Origin: Oscillospiraceae bacterium
GTDB taxonomy: Bacteria > Bacillota > Clostridia > Oscillospirales > CAG-272
Assembly (NCBI GenBank): GCA_015064285.1
Contig: SVSN01000017.1
Span: 1 to 46,584 of the forward strand
DNA length: 46,584 nucleotides
Reading direction: 5' to 3'
A program made the position numbers and the translations under genes. Below the pieces are notes generated by a model, which worked only from the letters and a program-made list of their open reading frames with translations, did no database searches and had not been told where the DNA came from. Below are positions 18,287-26,250 of the stretch, one piece after another; within the stretch, counting starts at the first letter, position 1; each line of letters begins with the position of its first letter.

Positions 18287-19060
18287 TTACGTGCCCAGAT
18301 TTTCGAAAAATCCGGCAAGGGCGGAAACCAGTGAAGAAAGCATGGTTCCCAAAGCACTGTCCGCGATTTTTTCTTCTTCTCCAACCAGATCAATCCGTTC
18401 TCCGTCAGACAGGGAAATGTACTTCCGCTGTACTGAATCTTCTTTTACCATGCCCAGCTGGTCAGTGGCGATCTGTTCGATGATCCGTATGTCATTTTTC
18501 TCTTCAATCGCAAGTTCCAGTTCGGAAGCAGTATTCTGCAGTCGTGTCAGTTCCCTTTCCAAATCTGCGATATCGTTAGTAGTCTGATAGATCTGGGCTA
18601 CACTGAACAGGATGGTCACAATCATCATTGTCACCGCCGCCAGCGTCACCAGAAACCCCACAGACAGACCTTTTGTCTGCACCTGTACTTCTCCCTGTCC
18701 CGCCGCATTCGCCTGTTCACGGTACTTCCGTGCAGCTTCAGAACGGTTTCTCTTGCCGGCATCAGCAGCATGTCTCTGCTGACTGTTCTGTGAGGCACCG
18801 GCAGACCTCTGATAAGTCCCGGAAGCATTTCTGTACGGTGTATACTGACTTTTATCGTAAGTAAAATTCCGGTTCCGGAGTCTGTCACTGAAAGCTTCTT
18901 CCGACACGTTTTCCCTGGGATCCTTCCCCATCTGTGCCCTGGCGACCAGTTCCTCCGTGGAAGCAGCTCTGATTCCCTGCAGGTTCCCACCACGGTCTCT
19001 GTATTCCTGTCTTAACTTATCCGCCAGACGGTATCCTCCCTGAGGTGTACGACCATACAT
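18287..19060 (-). CDS. ftsL: FtsL-like septum formation protein
   Basis: 257 residues; AAGGAGG lies 8 nt before the ATG. Called FtsL from its place between rsmH and the PBP gene and from its build: residues 1-130 are a polar, basic, Q/R-rich cytoplasmic region, 132-155 one membrane segment, and 160-190 a heptad-like coiled coil (IADLERELTRLQNTASELEL). Sequence of FtsL is poorly conserved, so the call rests on topology and synteny. Typical FtsL has about 100-120 residues, so the extra N-terminal region is large. FtsL normally binds DivIB and DivIC and activates the FtsW-PBP pair. Confidence 0.8.
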   Translation of the reverse strand: MYGRTPQGGYRLADKLRQEYRDRGGNLQGIRAASTEELVARAQMGKDPRENVSEEAFSDRLRNRNFTYDKSQYTPYRNASGTYQRSAGASQNSQQRHAADAGKRNRSEAARKYREQANAAGQGEVQVQTKGLSVGFLVTLAAVTMMIVTILFSVAQIYQTTNDIADLERELTRLQNTASELELAIEEKNDIRIIEQIATDQLGMVKEDSVQRKYISLSDGERIDLVGEEEKIADSALGTMLSSLVSALAGFFENLGT

Positions 19061-19110
19061 TACAGATGCCTCCTTTCCGGTTTGATTATGTTTGATGCCT
19101 TATTCCCTTT

Positions 19111-20049
19111 TCAGAGTTTTTCCGCACAGCGCAGCTTTGCACTTCTGGAGCGGGGATTGTTTTCCAGTTCTTCTTCACCCGGAAGAAGGGGTTTTTTGGA
19201 AAGCAGCTTAATCTTCGGTTTTCCGCCGCACACACATACGGGGAATTCCGGCGGACAAGTGCATCCTGTGGCAAGTTCTCTGAAAGTCTCCTTGGTAATC
19301 CGGTCTTCCAGGGAATGGAACGTGATAACTGCCATTCTGCCGCCGGGTTTCAGCATACCTGCCGCTGCCCGGATGGAAGGGGCGATAGAATCCAGCTCAC
19401 CGTTGACCTCGATGCGGATCGCCTGAAAGGAACGGCGCGCCGGGTGCTGGGATTCTTTTGCTCTGGCAGCGGAGGGGATTGCACCCGCTACAATGGCTGC
19501 CAGTTCGGTTGTGGTTTCAATAGGAGCATCGCTCCGTCTGGTAACAATGGCATGTGCAATACGGCCGGAGAATTTCTCTTCTCCATAGAGCCACAGGATC
19601 CGTTTCAGATCATCTTCGCTGTAGGTATTCACCACATCTGCAGCTGTCATACCGCAGGTCTGATCCATCCGCATATCCAGCGGTGCATCCGCAGTGTAGG
19701 AAAAACCTCTTGATCTTTCATCCAGCTGGTGGGAGGAAACTCCAAGATCCCACATAACGCCATCGATAGCGTCGATGCCGAGTTCTTTCAGCACATGATC
19801 AATCCGGTCGTAGTTGGTCTTGACGATGGTGTGCTTGTCTGCGTAAGGAGCCAGTCTGGCACTGCAGGCCGCAATGGCGTTGTCGTCCCGATCCAGACTG
19901 ATGATCCGGGAACCCTCCGGCAGTCTCTTTGCGATCTCGAAAGAGTGACCGCCGCCGCCTGCCGTACAGTCCACGTAAATTCCGCCCCGCTCGGGCTGCA
20001 GCGCCTGCATACATTCCGCCGCCATGACGGATACGTGATGAAATTCCAT
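19111..20049 (-). CDS. rsmH: 16S rRNA (cytosine-1402-N4)-methyltransferase
   Basis: 312 residues, typical for RsmH (MraW). HHVSVMAAECMQAL at the start, SAM-binding YVDCTAGGGGHS, the DLGVSSHQLDERSRGFSY signature and RRSFQAIRIEVNGEL near the end. It methylates C1402 of 16S rRNA. GAGG precedes the ATG. It lies between mraZ (64 bp upstream) and ftsL (50 bp downstream), the standard order of the dcw cluster. Confidence 0.98.
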   Translation of the reverse strand: MEFHHVSVMAAECMQALQPERGGIYVDCTAGGGGHSFEIAKRLPEGSRIISLDRDDNAIAACSARLAPYADKHTIVKTNYDRIDHVLKELGIDAIDGVMWDLGVSSHQLDERSRGFSYTADAPLDMRMDQTCGMTAADVVNTYSEDDLKRILWLYGEEKFSGRIAHAIVTRRSDAPIETTTELAAIVAGAIPSAARAKESQHPARRSFQAIRIEVNGELDSIAPSIRAAAGMLKPGGRMAVITFHSLEDRITKETFRELATGCTCPPEFPVCVCGGKPKIKLLSKKPLLPGEEELENNPRSRSAKLRCAEKL

Positions 20050-20113
20050 TATTGCCTCTTTATCGTTACAGCTTTGCTGTTATATTCTCATGCTGCTCTG
20101 CATACGGTATGCA

Positions 20114-20533
20114 TCACAGACCCATTTCTTCCATGAACTCGGTAAAGTTTTCCGGTTCATCATTAAGCTGATTTTCTTCCCAGCGTTCGGCTGCCCAGAT
20201 CTCCGCATACAGACCGCATCCGGCTGTAACCACATTTTTGGTAATTCCGGCAAACTCCAGCATTTCCTGGGGCAGGATCACACGCCCCTGGGCGTCCGGA
20301 ATCACTTCCATGGCATTGGAGTATAAATACCGGGTGATGGCACGGCTCTTGGTGGAGGGCATAGCGCTGATTTTGGCAGCATAAGTTGCCCATTCTTCGG
20401 CAGAGTACAGACGAAGGCAGTTATCCGTACCCTTCAGGACAGTGATGACCGCACCAAGCTGATCCTTCAGTTTTGCGGGAATGATCAGTCGTCCCTTTGC
20501 ATCAATCGCGTGGTTGTATTTCCCCATCAGCAT
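20114..20533 (-). CDS. mraZ: Transcriptional regulator MraZ
   Basis: 139 residues from the ATG at 20533. Three ATGs lie close together (20539, 20533, 20527); 20533 is chosen because GGAGG ends 8 nt before it. Two SpoVT/AbrB-like halves are visible: MGKYNHAIDAKGRLIIPAKLKD and MEVIPDAQGRVILPQEMLEFAG. MraZ forms rings that bind repeats upstream of its own gene and tunes the dcw operon. The open frame runs about 70 codons further upstream into the promoter and is not likely to be translated. Confidence 0.96.
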   Translation of the reverse strand: MLMGKYNHAIDAKGRLIIPAKLKDQLGAVITVLKGTDNCLRLYSAEEWATYAAKISAMPSTKSRAITRYLYSNAMEVIPDAQGRVILPQEMLEFAGITKNVVTAGCGLYAEIWAAERWEENQLNDEPENFTEFMEEMGL

Positions 20534-20552
20534 GGCCATCACCTCCATTTCG

Positions 20553-20567
20553 TGGTATTTTATGGGA
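20553..20567. promoter_or_regulatory. Possible MraZ operator
   Basis: On the plus strand TGGTA, 5 bp, TGGGA: two TGGNA units with the 5-bp spacing known for MraZ sites (TGGGN-N5 repeats in E. coli). They lie between the promoter and the start of mraZ. Only two units are seen and they are on the non-coding strand, so this is tentative. Confidence 0.35.
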
Positions 20568-20588
20568 TTCTCCTCCACTCTCCCTGAT

Positions 20589-20617
20589 ATTATATAATAT
20601 CCCATGAAAAAAAACAA
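20589..20617 (-). promoter_or_regulatory. Promoter of the dcw cluster
   Basis: Minus strand TTGTTT (20617-20612), 17-bp spacer, TATAAT (20594-20589), about 55 bp before the mraZ start. Confidence 0.7.
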
Positions 20618-20955
20618 GGGGTTTTGCAAAAATATATCCACTAAAATATATTTATATTTCTCTTTTTTCTGCAATGTCCGCCTATTTTCCAGTATTTTCC
20701 ACGCTTTTTTTTGCGATTCTGTATGCTTTTCCTGCACAAACCGCATTTCCGGACATGTGTTCTTATTATTCCGCCGGCTTTGACAGATATCGCCAGAAAG
20801 CTGTAATTTTCACTTTTTCCGATCCATAACCGCAAAACATTTGTTTTCCATATTTTACCATTTCCAACACGATCGGAAGCCGCTCGTGTTCACATTTTTT
20901 CTTAATTTCAGAAACAATTATTTTACTTTTCTGGACTAAAATAAGCAAAAAAACA
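20618..20955. other. AT-rich intergenic region, nothing recognised
   Basis: About 340 bp between the gatB terminator and the dcw promoter. It is AT-rich with runs of T. I see no convincing gene, RNA or repeat here. Confidence 0.5.
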
Positions 20956-21017
20956 ACACCCTGTATATGCGTCACTTTCTGTAAATCCTTCCGAAAGCAT
21001 CTGCATATCCAGGGTGT
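20956..21017 (-). terminator. Long terminator hairpin after gatB
   Basis: Read on the minus strand, arms ACACCCTG-ATATGC and GCATAT-CAGGGTGT make a 15-bp stem with one mismatch; an inner CTTTC/GAAAG stem sits in the loop. TGTTTTTTT follows. It starts 4 nt after the gatB stop. Confidence 0.75.
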
Positions 21018-21021
21018 ATAA

Positions 21022-22464
21022 TTATTCTTTTGGGGTATCGGTAATCTCACCGAGTGCACTATCCAGAAGAGATTCTGTCACTGCAGGATCCGCCCGTCCA
21101 CCTGTCTGTCGGATCACCCAACCGAGAAGACGCTTCTTCGCAGCCACCTTTCCTTTCAGGAAATCTCCCACTGTTATGGGGTCGGCTTCAATCGCTTCAT
21201 GTACAAGCGGCATCAGCTTTTCTCTGTCCCGAATCCGAAAAAGTCCCTCTGCTTTCGCTACTGCCGCAGGAGATTCATCGTTTTCCCGTGCGCGTATCAC
21301 AAGCTGTTTGGCAACGGTACTGTTTACTTCACCGTCCCCCAGCAAATCCGCTGCTTCCGCCAGGTGGTCGGCCCTTACAGGCACATCATCACCTTCCCGC
21401 ATACCGGGAATCACTTCCCCGATAAGCAGATTTGCAGCCAGTTTCGGATATTTTGTCATTGCAGCAGCTTCTGTGTAGAACGATACAATCTTAGGCGTTT
21501 GTATAATCTGCTCCACATCATCTTCTGTCAGAGAAAAAGCTGTTTTCAACGCCGCTTCCCACTCATCAGCCATCTTAGGCATTTGTCTCTCTATATTACC
21601 GATATACTCGTCTGTCAGAACGACCGGTGGAATATTCGGTTCCGTGAAATAGCGGTAATCCACAGCGGATTCTTTTTTTCGCATACTTTCTGTGTGACCG
21701 GTGTTCTCGTTGAACCGTCTGGTTTCCTGTTCAATCACGCCACCTGCCGTAAGAATATCCACCTGTCTGCGGAATTCTTCTTCAGCAGCTTTGCCTGCAA
21801 ACTGGATGGAACCAATGTTTTTAATCTCACAACGGGTACCGGTTGTTGCAGATCCCACAGTTTTGACAGACAAATTCACTTCGCAGCGCATGGAACCTTC
21901 ATTCATCCGGCAATCAGATACACCGGCAAACAACAGTATTTTCCGCAGTTCCGTCAAGTATTCCCGCACCTCTGCGGGATCTGACAGTTCCGGTTCTGAT
22001 ACAATCTCAATCAGTCCTACTCCGCAGCGATTATAATCGATACAAGTCACGCCATCTCTGTGTAGCAGCTTGCCTGCATCTTCTTCCAGATGAATCCGCT
22101 GAAGATGAATCTTTTTTCCTTCCATATTATTCAGGACAACATATCCGCCTGTACAGAAGGGTGTGTCATTCTGGGTAATCTGATACCCTTTCGGCAGATC
22201 GGGATAAAAATAGTTCTTTCTGTCAAACCAGGTCTCTCTGTGAATCTCACTGTGCAGCGCAATTCCGGCCTGCACCGTTAGTCTGACAGCCTCGGCGTTC
22301 AGCTGCGGTAAAGCCCCGGGAAGCCCCATGCACACCGGACAGCATGCCGTATTGGGTGCATTCCCAAACGCCGCAGAACAGCCGCAGAACACTTTGGATG
22401 CCGTTTTCAGTTCACAATGCACTTCCACACCGATGACCGGCTCATAACCTTTATACTCCGCCAT
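21022..22464 (-). CDS. gatB: Asp-tRNA(Asn)/Glu-tRNA(Gln) amidotransferase subunit B
   Basis: 480 residues. GatB is the kinase-like and tRNA-binding subunit that activates Glu- or Asp-tRNA for amidation. Starts YEPVIGVEVHCELKT; the zinc-type cysteines FCGC and CCPVC lie in the first 45 residues; LPKGYQITQ, HLEEDAGKL and DYNRCGVGLIEIVSEP are family signatures; a YqeY-like tail ends the protein. AGGAGGT lies within the end of gatA, and the two genes overlap by 14 bp, so they are translationally coupled. Confidence 0.98.
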   Translation of the reverse strand: MAEYKGYEPVIGVEVHCELKTASKVFCGCSAAFGNAPNTACCPVCMGLPGALPQLNAEAVRLTVQAGIALHSEIHRETWFDRKNYFYPDLPKGYQITQNDTPFCTGGYVVLNNMEGKKIHLQRIHLEEDAGKLLHRDGVTCIDYNRCGVGLIEIVSEPELSDPAEVREYLTELRKILLFAGVSDCRMNEGSMRCEVNLSVKTVGSATTGTRCEIKNIGSIQFAGKAAEEEFRRQVDILTAGGVIEQETRRFNENTGHTESMRKKESAVDYRYFTEPNIPPVVLTDEYIGNIERQMPKMADEWEAALKTAFSLTEDDVEQIIQTPKIVSFYTEAAAMTKYPKLAANLLIGEVIPGMREGDDVPVRADHLAEAADLLGDGEVNSTVAKQLVIRARENDESPAAVAKAEGLFRIRDREKLMPLVHEAIEADPITVGDFLKGKVAAKKRLLGWVIRQTGGRADPAVTESLLDSALGEITDTPKE

Positions 22465-23947
22465 ATTCCGTTACCTCCTCCGCTATTTTCTCTGCCAGCA
22501 TTTCTTCCAGCCGCTGTGCTATTCTGTACAGTTCCACTTCCCCAAACCGTCGTCCCAGCAGAGAAACTCCCGTAGGCAGCTTTCCATCTCCCCCTGACGG
22601 AATCTGGAGTGCCGGCAGTCCTGTCAGGTTAGCATATACAGTAAACCGGTCACTGTCGTATCTGTTTTCTGTTTTTTCGCCATCTGCCAGAGGAAATGCT
22701 ACAGAACCTGTCGTTGGCATCAGAATGGCATCATACCGTTCCATGACAGCATCCATCTGGTGCAGAATATTCCGCTGCACATTTTTAATTTTATGAAAAT
22801 ACTTTCCACCATGCGCTGCAGAAAGTGCATAGGCACCTGTCAGAATTCTTCTGGTCACTTCCTCCCCGAATCCTGTTGTTCTTGCGCATCCGGCTATCTC
22901 CCGATAACTTTCTCCATTTGCCCCTGTTCCATATCGGATCCCATCATATCTTGCCAGATTTGATGATGATTCTGCTGCAGTCAATATCACATATGTTTCC
23001 AGTGCATGGTCAGGTGACGGAAGCTCTGTTTCTTCCACAATACAACCCAGTTCTTCCAGCATCCGCGCCGCCCGCAGGGTATTCGCCAATGTGGCAGCAT
23101 CACAAAAGCGGGAAATGTCCGCAGCCATTGCAATTCGTTTTCCCTTCAAATCAGGCACAAGGCTCTGCCGTTTTATGCCTTCAAACCATTCATTCGGTGG
23201 AGTTACAGATGTCATATCCCGCGGATCCGCTCCGGCAAGAGCTGCCAGAACCATCCGGTTATCTTCCACTGTCCGTGTCATAGGACAAATGGTATCCATG
23301 GATGATGCAAACTCCACCAGACCATACCTTGGAACAAGCCCATATGTTGGTTTCATGGCAACCAGTCCGCAGAAAGAAGCGGGCTGTCTGGCAGAACCGC
23401 CTGTATCCGAACCCAGGGCAAATACAGCTTCCCCTGCAGCCACAGCCGCTGCGGAACCACCGGATGATCCGCCGGGAGAACGGGCCGGATCCAACGGATG
23501 CACAGTTCGGCCAAGCGCTGAATGTTCACAGGCAGAACCCATAGCAAATTCATCCATATTGGTTTTCCCAAGCATCACTGCACCTGAACTCTGAAGACGT
23601 TCGACCACAGCCGCATCATACGGCGAAACAAAATCCTGAAGAATCCTGGAAGCACAAGTGGTGCGTACTCCTTTTGTGACAATGTTATCTTTACAGGCAT
23701 AAGGGATTCCGCAAAGTGTATTTGAATTCCGTTCCAAACTAACCACATCGGCAGAACGGGTAAAGATACTGTCTGCCTCTTTCGCTTTCTGTATAGCTTT
23801 CTCAGCACATACTGTCAGGTAAGCCCCGATCTCTCTGTCCCTGGCATCAATTTGCTGCAGATACAGTTCTGTCAGCTCCCGTGCGGAAATCTCTCTCTTA
23901 CACAGGGCTTTCCGACAATCCGTTATGGTCATCAGTTCTTTCATCAT
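22451..23947 (-). CDS. gatA: Asp-tRNA(Asn)/Glu-tRNA(Gln) amidotransferase subunit A
   Basis: 498 residues. GatA is an amidase-signature glutaminase that supplies ammonia to GatB. The Lys of YACKDNI, the cis-Ser in SPGGSSGGSAAAVAAG and the nucleophile region LGSDTGGSARQPASFCG form the Ser-cisSer-Lys triad. GGGAGG lies upstream; two ATGs in a row are possible starts. Its first ATG shares one base with the gatC stop (TGATG), a sign of coupling. Confidence 0.98.
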   Translation of the reverse strand: MMKELMTITDCRKALCKREISARELTELYLQQIDARDREIGAYLTVCAEKAIQKAKEADSIFTRSADVVSLERNSNTLCGIPYACKDNIVTKGVRTTCASRILQDFVSPYDAAVVERLQSSGAVMLGKTNMDEFAMGSACEHSALGRTVHPLDPARSPGGSSGGSAAAVAAGEAVFALGSDTGGSARQPASFCGLVAMKPTYGLVPRYGLVEFASSMDTICPMTRTVEDNRMVLAALAGADPRDMTSVTPPNEWFEGIKRQSLVPDLKGKRIAMAADISRFCDAATLANTLRAARMLEELGCIVEETELPSPDHALETYVILTAAESSSNLARYDGIRYGTGANGESYREIAGCARTTGFGEEVTRRILTGAYALSAAHGGKYFHKIKNVQRNILHQMDAVMERYDAILMPTTGSVAFPLADGEKTENRYDSDRFTVYANLTGLPALQIPSGGDGKLPTGVSLLGRRFGEVELYRIAQRLEEMLAEKIAEEVTEYGGV

Positions 23948-24309
23948 CAGGTATTTCCTCCCTGTCCAACCACCTGCGGTACCATTACATATTCACCATT
24001 TTTCCGTGAGGACAGTATTGTCAGATTCTGCTGAAACGGTTCTGCAATATCCTGACGCAGCAACATACATCTGCTGCTGCAGTTTTCCGCACAGGGGGTA
24101 GCAGTTTTCCCATATCCCGGCGGCACAGGAGCAGGCGTATCGGTACCTTCTTCCCCTTTTACGGCATCTTCCAGCATCTTCCGCAGCGTTTGCAGGTCTT
24201 CCGGCATATGGGCAGGAAGATCCTTTTCTCTGAGCAGCATTCCTTCCGCCAGAGCAGACAGATCGTATGGTATATCATCTTTCTGTATATTTGTATTTTT
24301 CAATTCCAT
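23947..24309 (-). CDS. gatC: Divergent GatC-like subunit
   Basis: 120 residues from the ATG at 24309 (AGGAG 9 nt upstream; the open frame upstream would run into nfo). It directly precedes gatA with a one-base overlap, where gatC belongs. The C-terminal part, LLRQDIAEPFQQ followed by NGEYVMVPQVV, is close to the GatC ending (LREDxxxPS... GYFxVPxVV), the part that wraps around GatA. The N-terminal helix ALAEGMLLREKDL is only weakly like the usual LARLELTEEE. In between lies an atypical Pro-rich stretch with three cysteines spaced CX3CX3C. The call rests on synteny plus the C-terminal motif. Confidence 0.75.
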   Translation of the reverse strand: MELKNTNIQKDDIPYDLSALAEGMLLREKDLPAHMPEDLQTLRKMLEDAVKGEEGTDTPAPVPPGYGKTATPCAENCSSRCMLLRQDIAEPFQQNLTILSSRKNGEYVMVPQVVGQGGNT

Positions 24310-24364
24310 ATCAGGTATCTCCTGTTTTGATATCAATATGCAGTATACCGTTTCCGACGTCGGT

Positions 24365-25225
24365 TTATTCTGTTCTCCAGCCATGCAGAATTCCGATCTC
24401 CTTTGTATACCCTTCAATTTCATTCGGCGTTTCCAGATAGAATGGCAGATGCCGCAGTTTTGGATGATTTATAATCTCCCGAATGGCATCCGGCCCTACA
24501 TACCCTTCTCCCAGTTTGTCATGCCGGTCTTTCCGGGTACCGCAGGGATTCTTGGAGTCGTTCAGATGAATCGCGTGCAGTCTGTCCAGCCCAACGATTC
24601 TGTCAAATTCCGCAATCACTTTTTCCACATTGGATGTACCGTCGTCTTCCGGTTCCAGTTTATACCCGCTGTCCTGTACATGGCAGGTATCCAGGCAAAC
24701 GCCCACATGAGACGACAGTGCCGGATCCACCTGATCGAGAATCTGCCGGATTTCCGTGAAATCTCTGCCGAGTTCTGTCCCTTTGCCGGCCATGGTCTCA
24801 ATCAGTACCATAGTATGCATTTCCGGCCACAGGATACGATTCAGCATCTCTCCGACCATACGGATCCCCGCTTCCGCTCCCTGACCTACATGGCATCCGG
24901 GATGAAAGTTGTACATGGAACCGGGAATGGATTCCAGAAACTCCAGTTCTCTGTGCATGGATTCTGCTGAATAATTCCGCACCCCTTCATCTGCCGAACA
25001 GGGATTGTATGTATACGGTGCGTGCGCCAGAGGAGAGATAATCTTCCCTTCCCGGATCAGTGCAGACAGTCCTTCCACATCCGCCGGCTCCGGTGTTTTG
25101 GATGGAGTTCTCCCTCTGGGATTCTTGGTAAAATATTGAAAAGTATTTCCGCCCATGGCAAGAATCTGTTCTCCCATGGCAGTATATCCCTTTTCGGTTG
25201 ATAAATGACATCCGATAACAAACAT
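24365..25225 (-). CDS. nfo: Endonuclease IV (AP endonuclease)
   Basis: 286 residues, the standard length. A TIM-barrel enzyme that cuts DNA 5' of abasic sites. The trinuclear zinc ligands can be followed: LAHAPY (His), YNFHPG (His), LIETMAG (Glu), CLDTCH (Asp, His), AIHLNDSK (His), KDRHDKLGEG (Asp, His) and YLETPN (Glu). AAAGGA precedes the ATG. It is the first gene of a minus-strand unit that continues with gatC, gatA and gatB; the gap to gatC is 55 bp with no visible terminator. Confidence 0.97.
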   Translation of the reverse strand: MFVIGCHLSTEKGYTAMGEQILAMGGNTFQYFTKNPRGRTPSKTPEPADVEGLSALIREGKIISPLAHAPYTYNPCSADEGVRNYSAESMHRELEFLESIPGSMYNFHPGCHVGQGAEAGIRMVGEMLNRILWPEMHTMVLIETMAGKGTELGRDFTEIRQILDQVDPALSSHVGVCLDTCHVQDSGYKLEPEDDGTSNVEKVIAEFDRIVGLDRLHAIHLNDSKNPCGTRKDRHDKLGEGYVGPDAIREIINHPKLRHLPFYLETPNEIEGYTKEIGILHGWRTE

Positions 25226-25270
25226 TTTTTATCCTTTCCGGAATATTGCTTTTATTTTATATCCTATATC

Positions 25271-25300
25271 AGTATACTATATTGTAATCATTTTCTGCAA
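25271..25300 (-). promoter_or_regulatory. Promoter of nfo-gatCAB
   Basis: Minus strand TTGCAG (25300-25295), 18-bp spacer, TATACT (25276-25271). The -10 lies in the 8-bp palindrome AGTATACT (25271-25278), so a plus-strand -10 for the divergent yihY gene (TATACT at 25273-25278, with only a weak -35 TTTTAT at 25250) may share the same bases. Confidence 0.6.
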
Positions 25301-25313
25301 AAGGATGTATTCC

Positions 25314-26183
25314 ATGAAGAATACGCATATCTGGCATATTCCCTGGCCTGCAGATCTGCTGCTGATTATCCGCCGTTTTACACACAGTATCTGGCGGGAT
25401 CGTGTCGGTGTGTATGCAGCTCAGGCTTCCTTTTTTACCATCATCTCTGCTGTGCCGTTGGTTTCTCTGATCGCCGGTATTATCCGGATGATCTGGCCTG
25501 CTGCTGCAGAGCGGGAAAAGGTCATTGAATTTTTCACCGGTACTGTTCCCGATTCTCTTCTGGAACTGGCAGTTCATCTTTTTGACGAGGTAGCCTCTGT
25601 GGCTTCCATCCCTGTATTATCTGTTTCCGCTTTGTTTATCTGGTGGAGTGCCGCGAAAGGTGTAGGTGCCATCCGGGAAGGAGTTCAGACTGTATATGAA
25701 GCCCCACGAATCCGGGGCTATCTTCGTAAAATGCTCAGTTCGATCGTTTATACCATTACATTCGTGGTACTGATTATCGCAACCACCGGCATTCTTTTGT
25801 TCGGCGAATTCATACTGGGACTGGTGAATACACACCTGCCCCATATGTCCGGACTGCTTCGTTCTCTGCTGGCCTTCAAAACACCGCTTTTTCTTCTGCT
25901 GCTGACACTGGTGTTCAGCATTCTGTATTACGCCGTATCCTGTCGCGGAAGTTCTGTAAGCAACCGATTCCGCGATCATATACCGGGTGCTCTCTGCGGC
26001 GCTCTGGGCTGGCTTGGATTCTCATGGGTATATTCTTACTACATGAACCATGCAAGCCGTCCTTATCTGCTCTACGGCAATCTGACAGCCACCTGTTTTA
26101 TTATGCTCTGGCTGTATTTCTGCATGATTATTTTACTATGCGGTGCTGAAATTAACAAGATGTTTTTTGCAAAAATCCATTGA
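25314..26183 (+). CDS. YihY/BrkB family membrane protein
   Basis: 289 residues from the second ATG at 25314, which has AAGGA 8 nt upstream; an ATG at 25305 overlaps that site. Family marks: FTHSIWRDRVGVYAAQASFFTIISAVPLVSL, then FIWWSAAKGVGAIREGVQTVYEAP, and at the end GNLTATCFIMLWLYFCMIILLCGAEIN. About six membrane segments. The family (UPF0761, once misnamed RNase BN) has no settled function; a transport role is guessed. It diverges from nfo and ends at a bidirectional terminator. Confidence 0.92.
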   Translation: MKNTHIWHIPWPADLLLIIRRFTHSIWRDRVGVYAAQASFFTIISAVPLVSLIAGIIRMIWPAAAEREKVIEFFTGTVPDSLLELAVHLFDEVASVASIPVLSVSALFIWWSAAKGVGAIREGVQTVYEAPRIRGYLRKMLSSIVYTITFVVLIIATTGILLFGEFILGLVNTHLPHMSGLLRSLLAFKTPLFLLLLTLVFSILYYAVSCRGSSVSNRFRDHIPGALCGALGWLGFSWVYSYYMNHASRPYLLYGNLTATCFIMLWLYFCMIILLCGAEINKMFFAKIH

Positions 26184-26192
26184 TTCCGCAAA

Positions 26193-26234
26193 AAAAGCCG
26201 TTTTTTCCGGATTTCTCCGAAAGAAGCGGCTTTT
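26193..26234. terminator. Bidirectional terminator between yihY-like gene and mltG
   Basis: AAAAGCCG and CGGCTTTT form an 8-bp stem with a 26-nt partly structured loop; A and T runs flank it. It lies between two convergent genes. Confidence 0.75.
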
Positions 26235-26250
26235 CTGTTTGGTTATGCCA

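Noticed and set aside
20534-20746. Longer mraZ frame with 71 extra N-terminal codons
   Set aside because: It would run through the promoter and the predicted start of transcription; the ATG at 20533 has a well-placed GGAGG.
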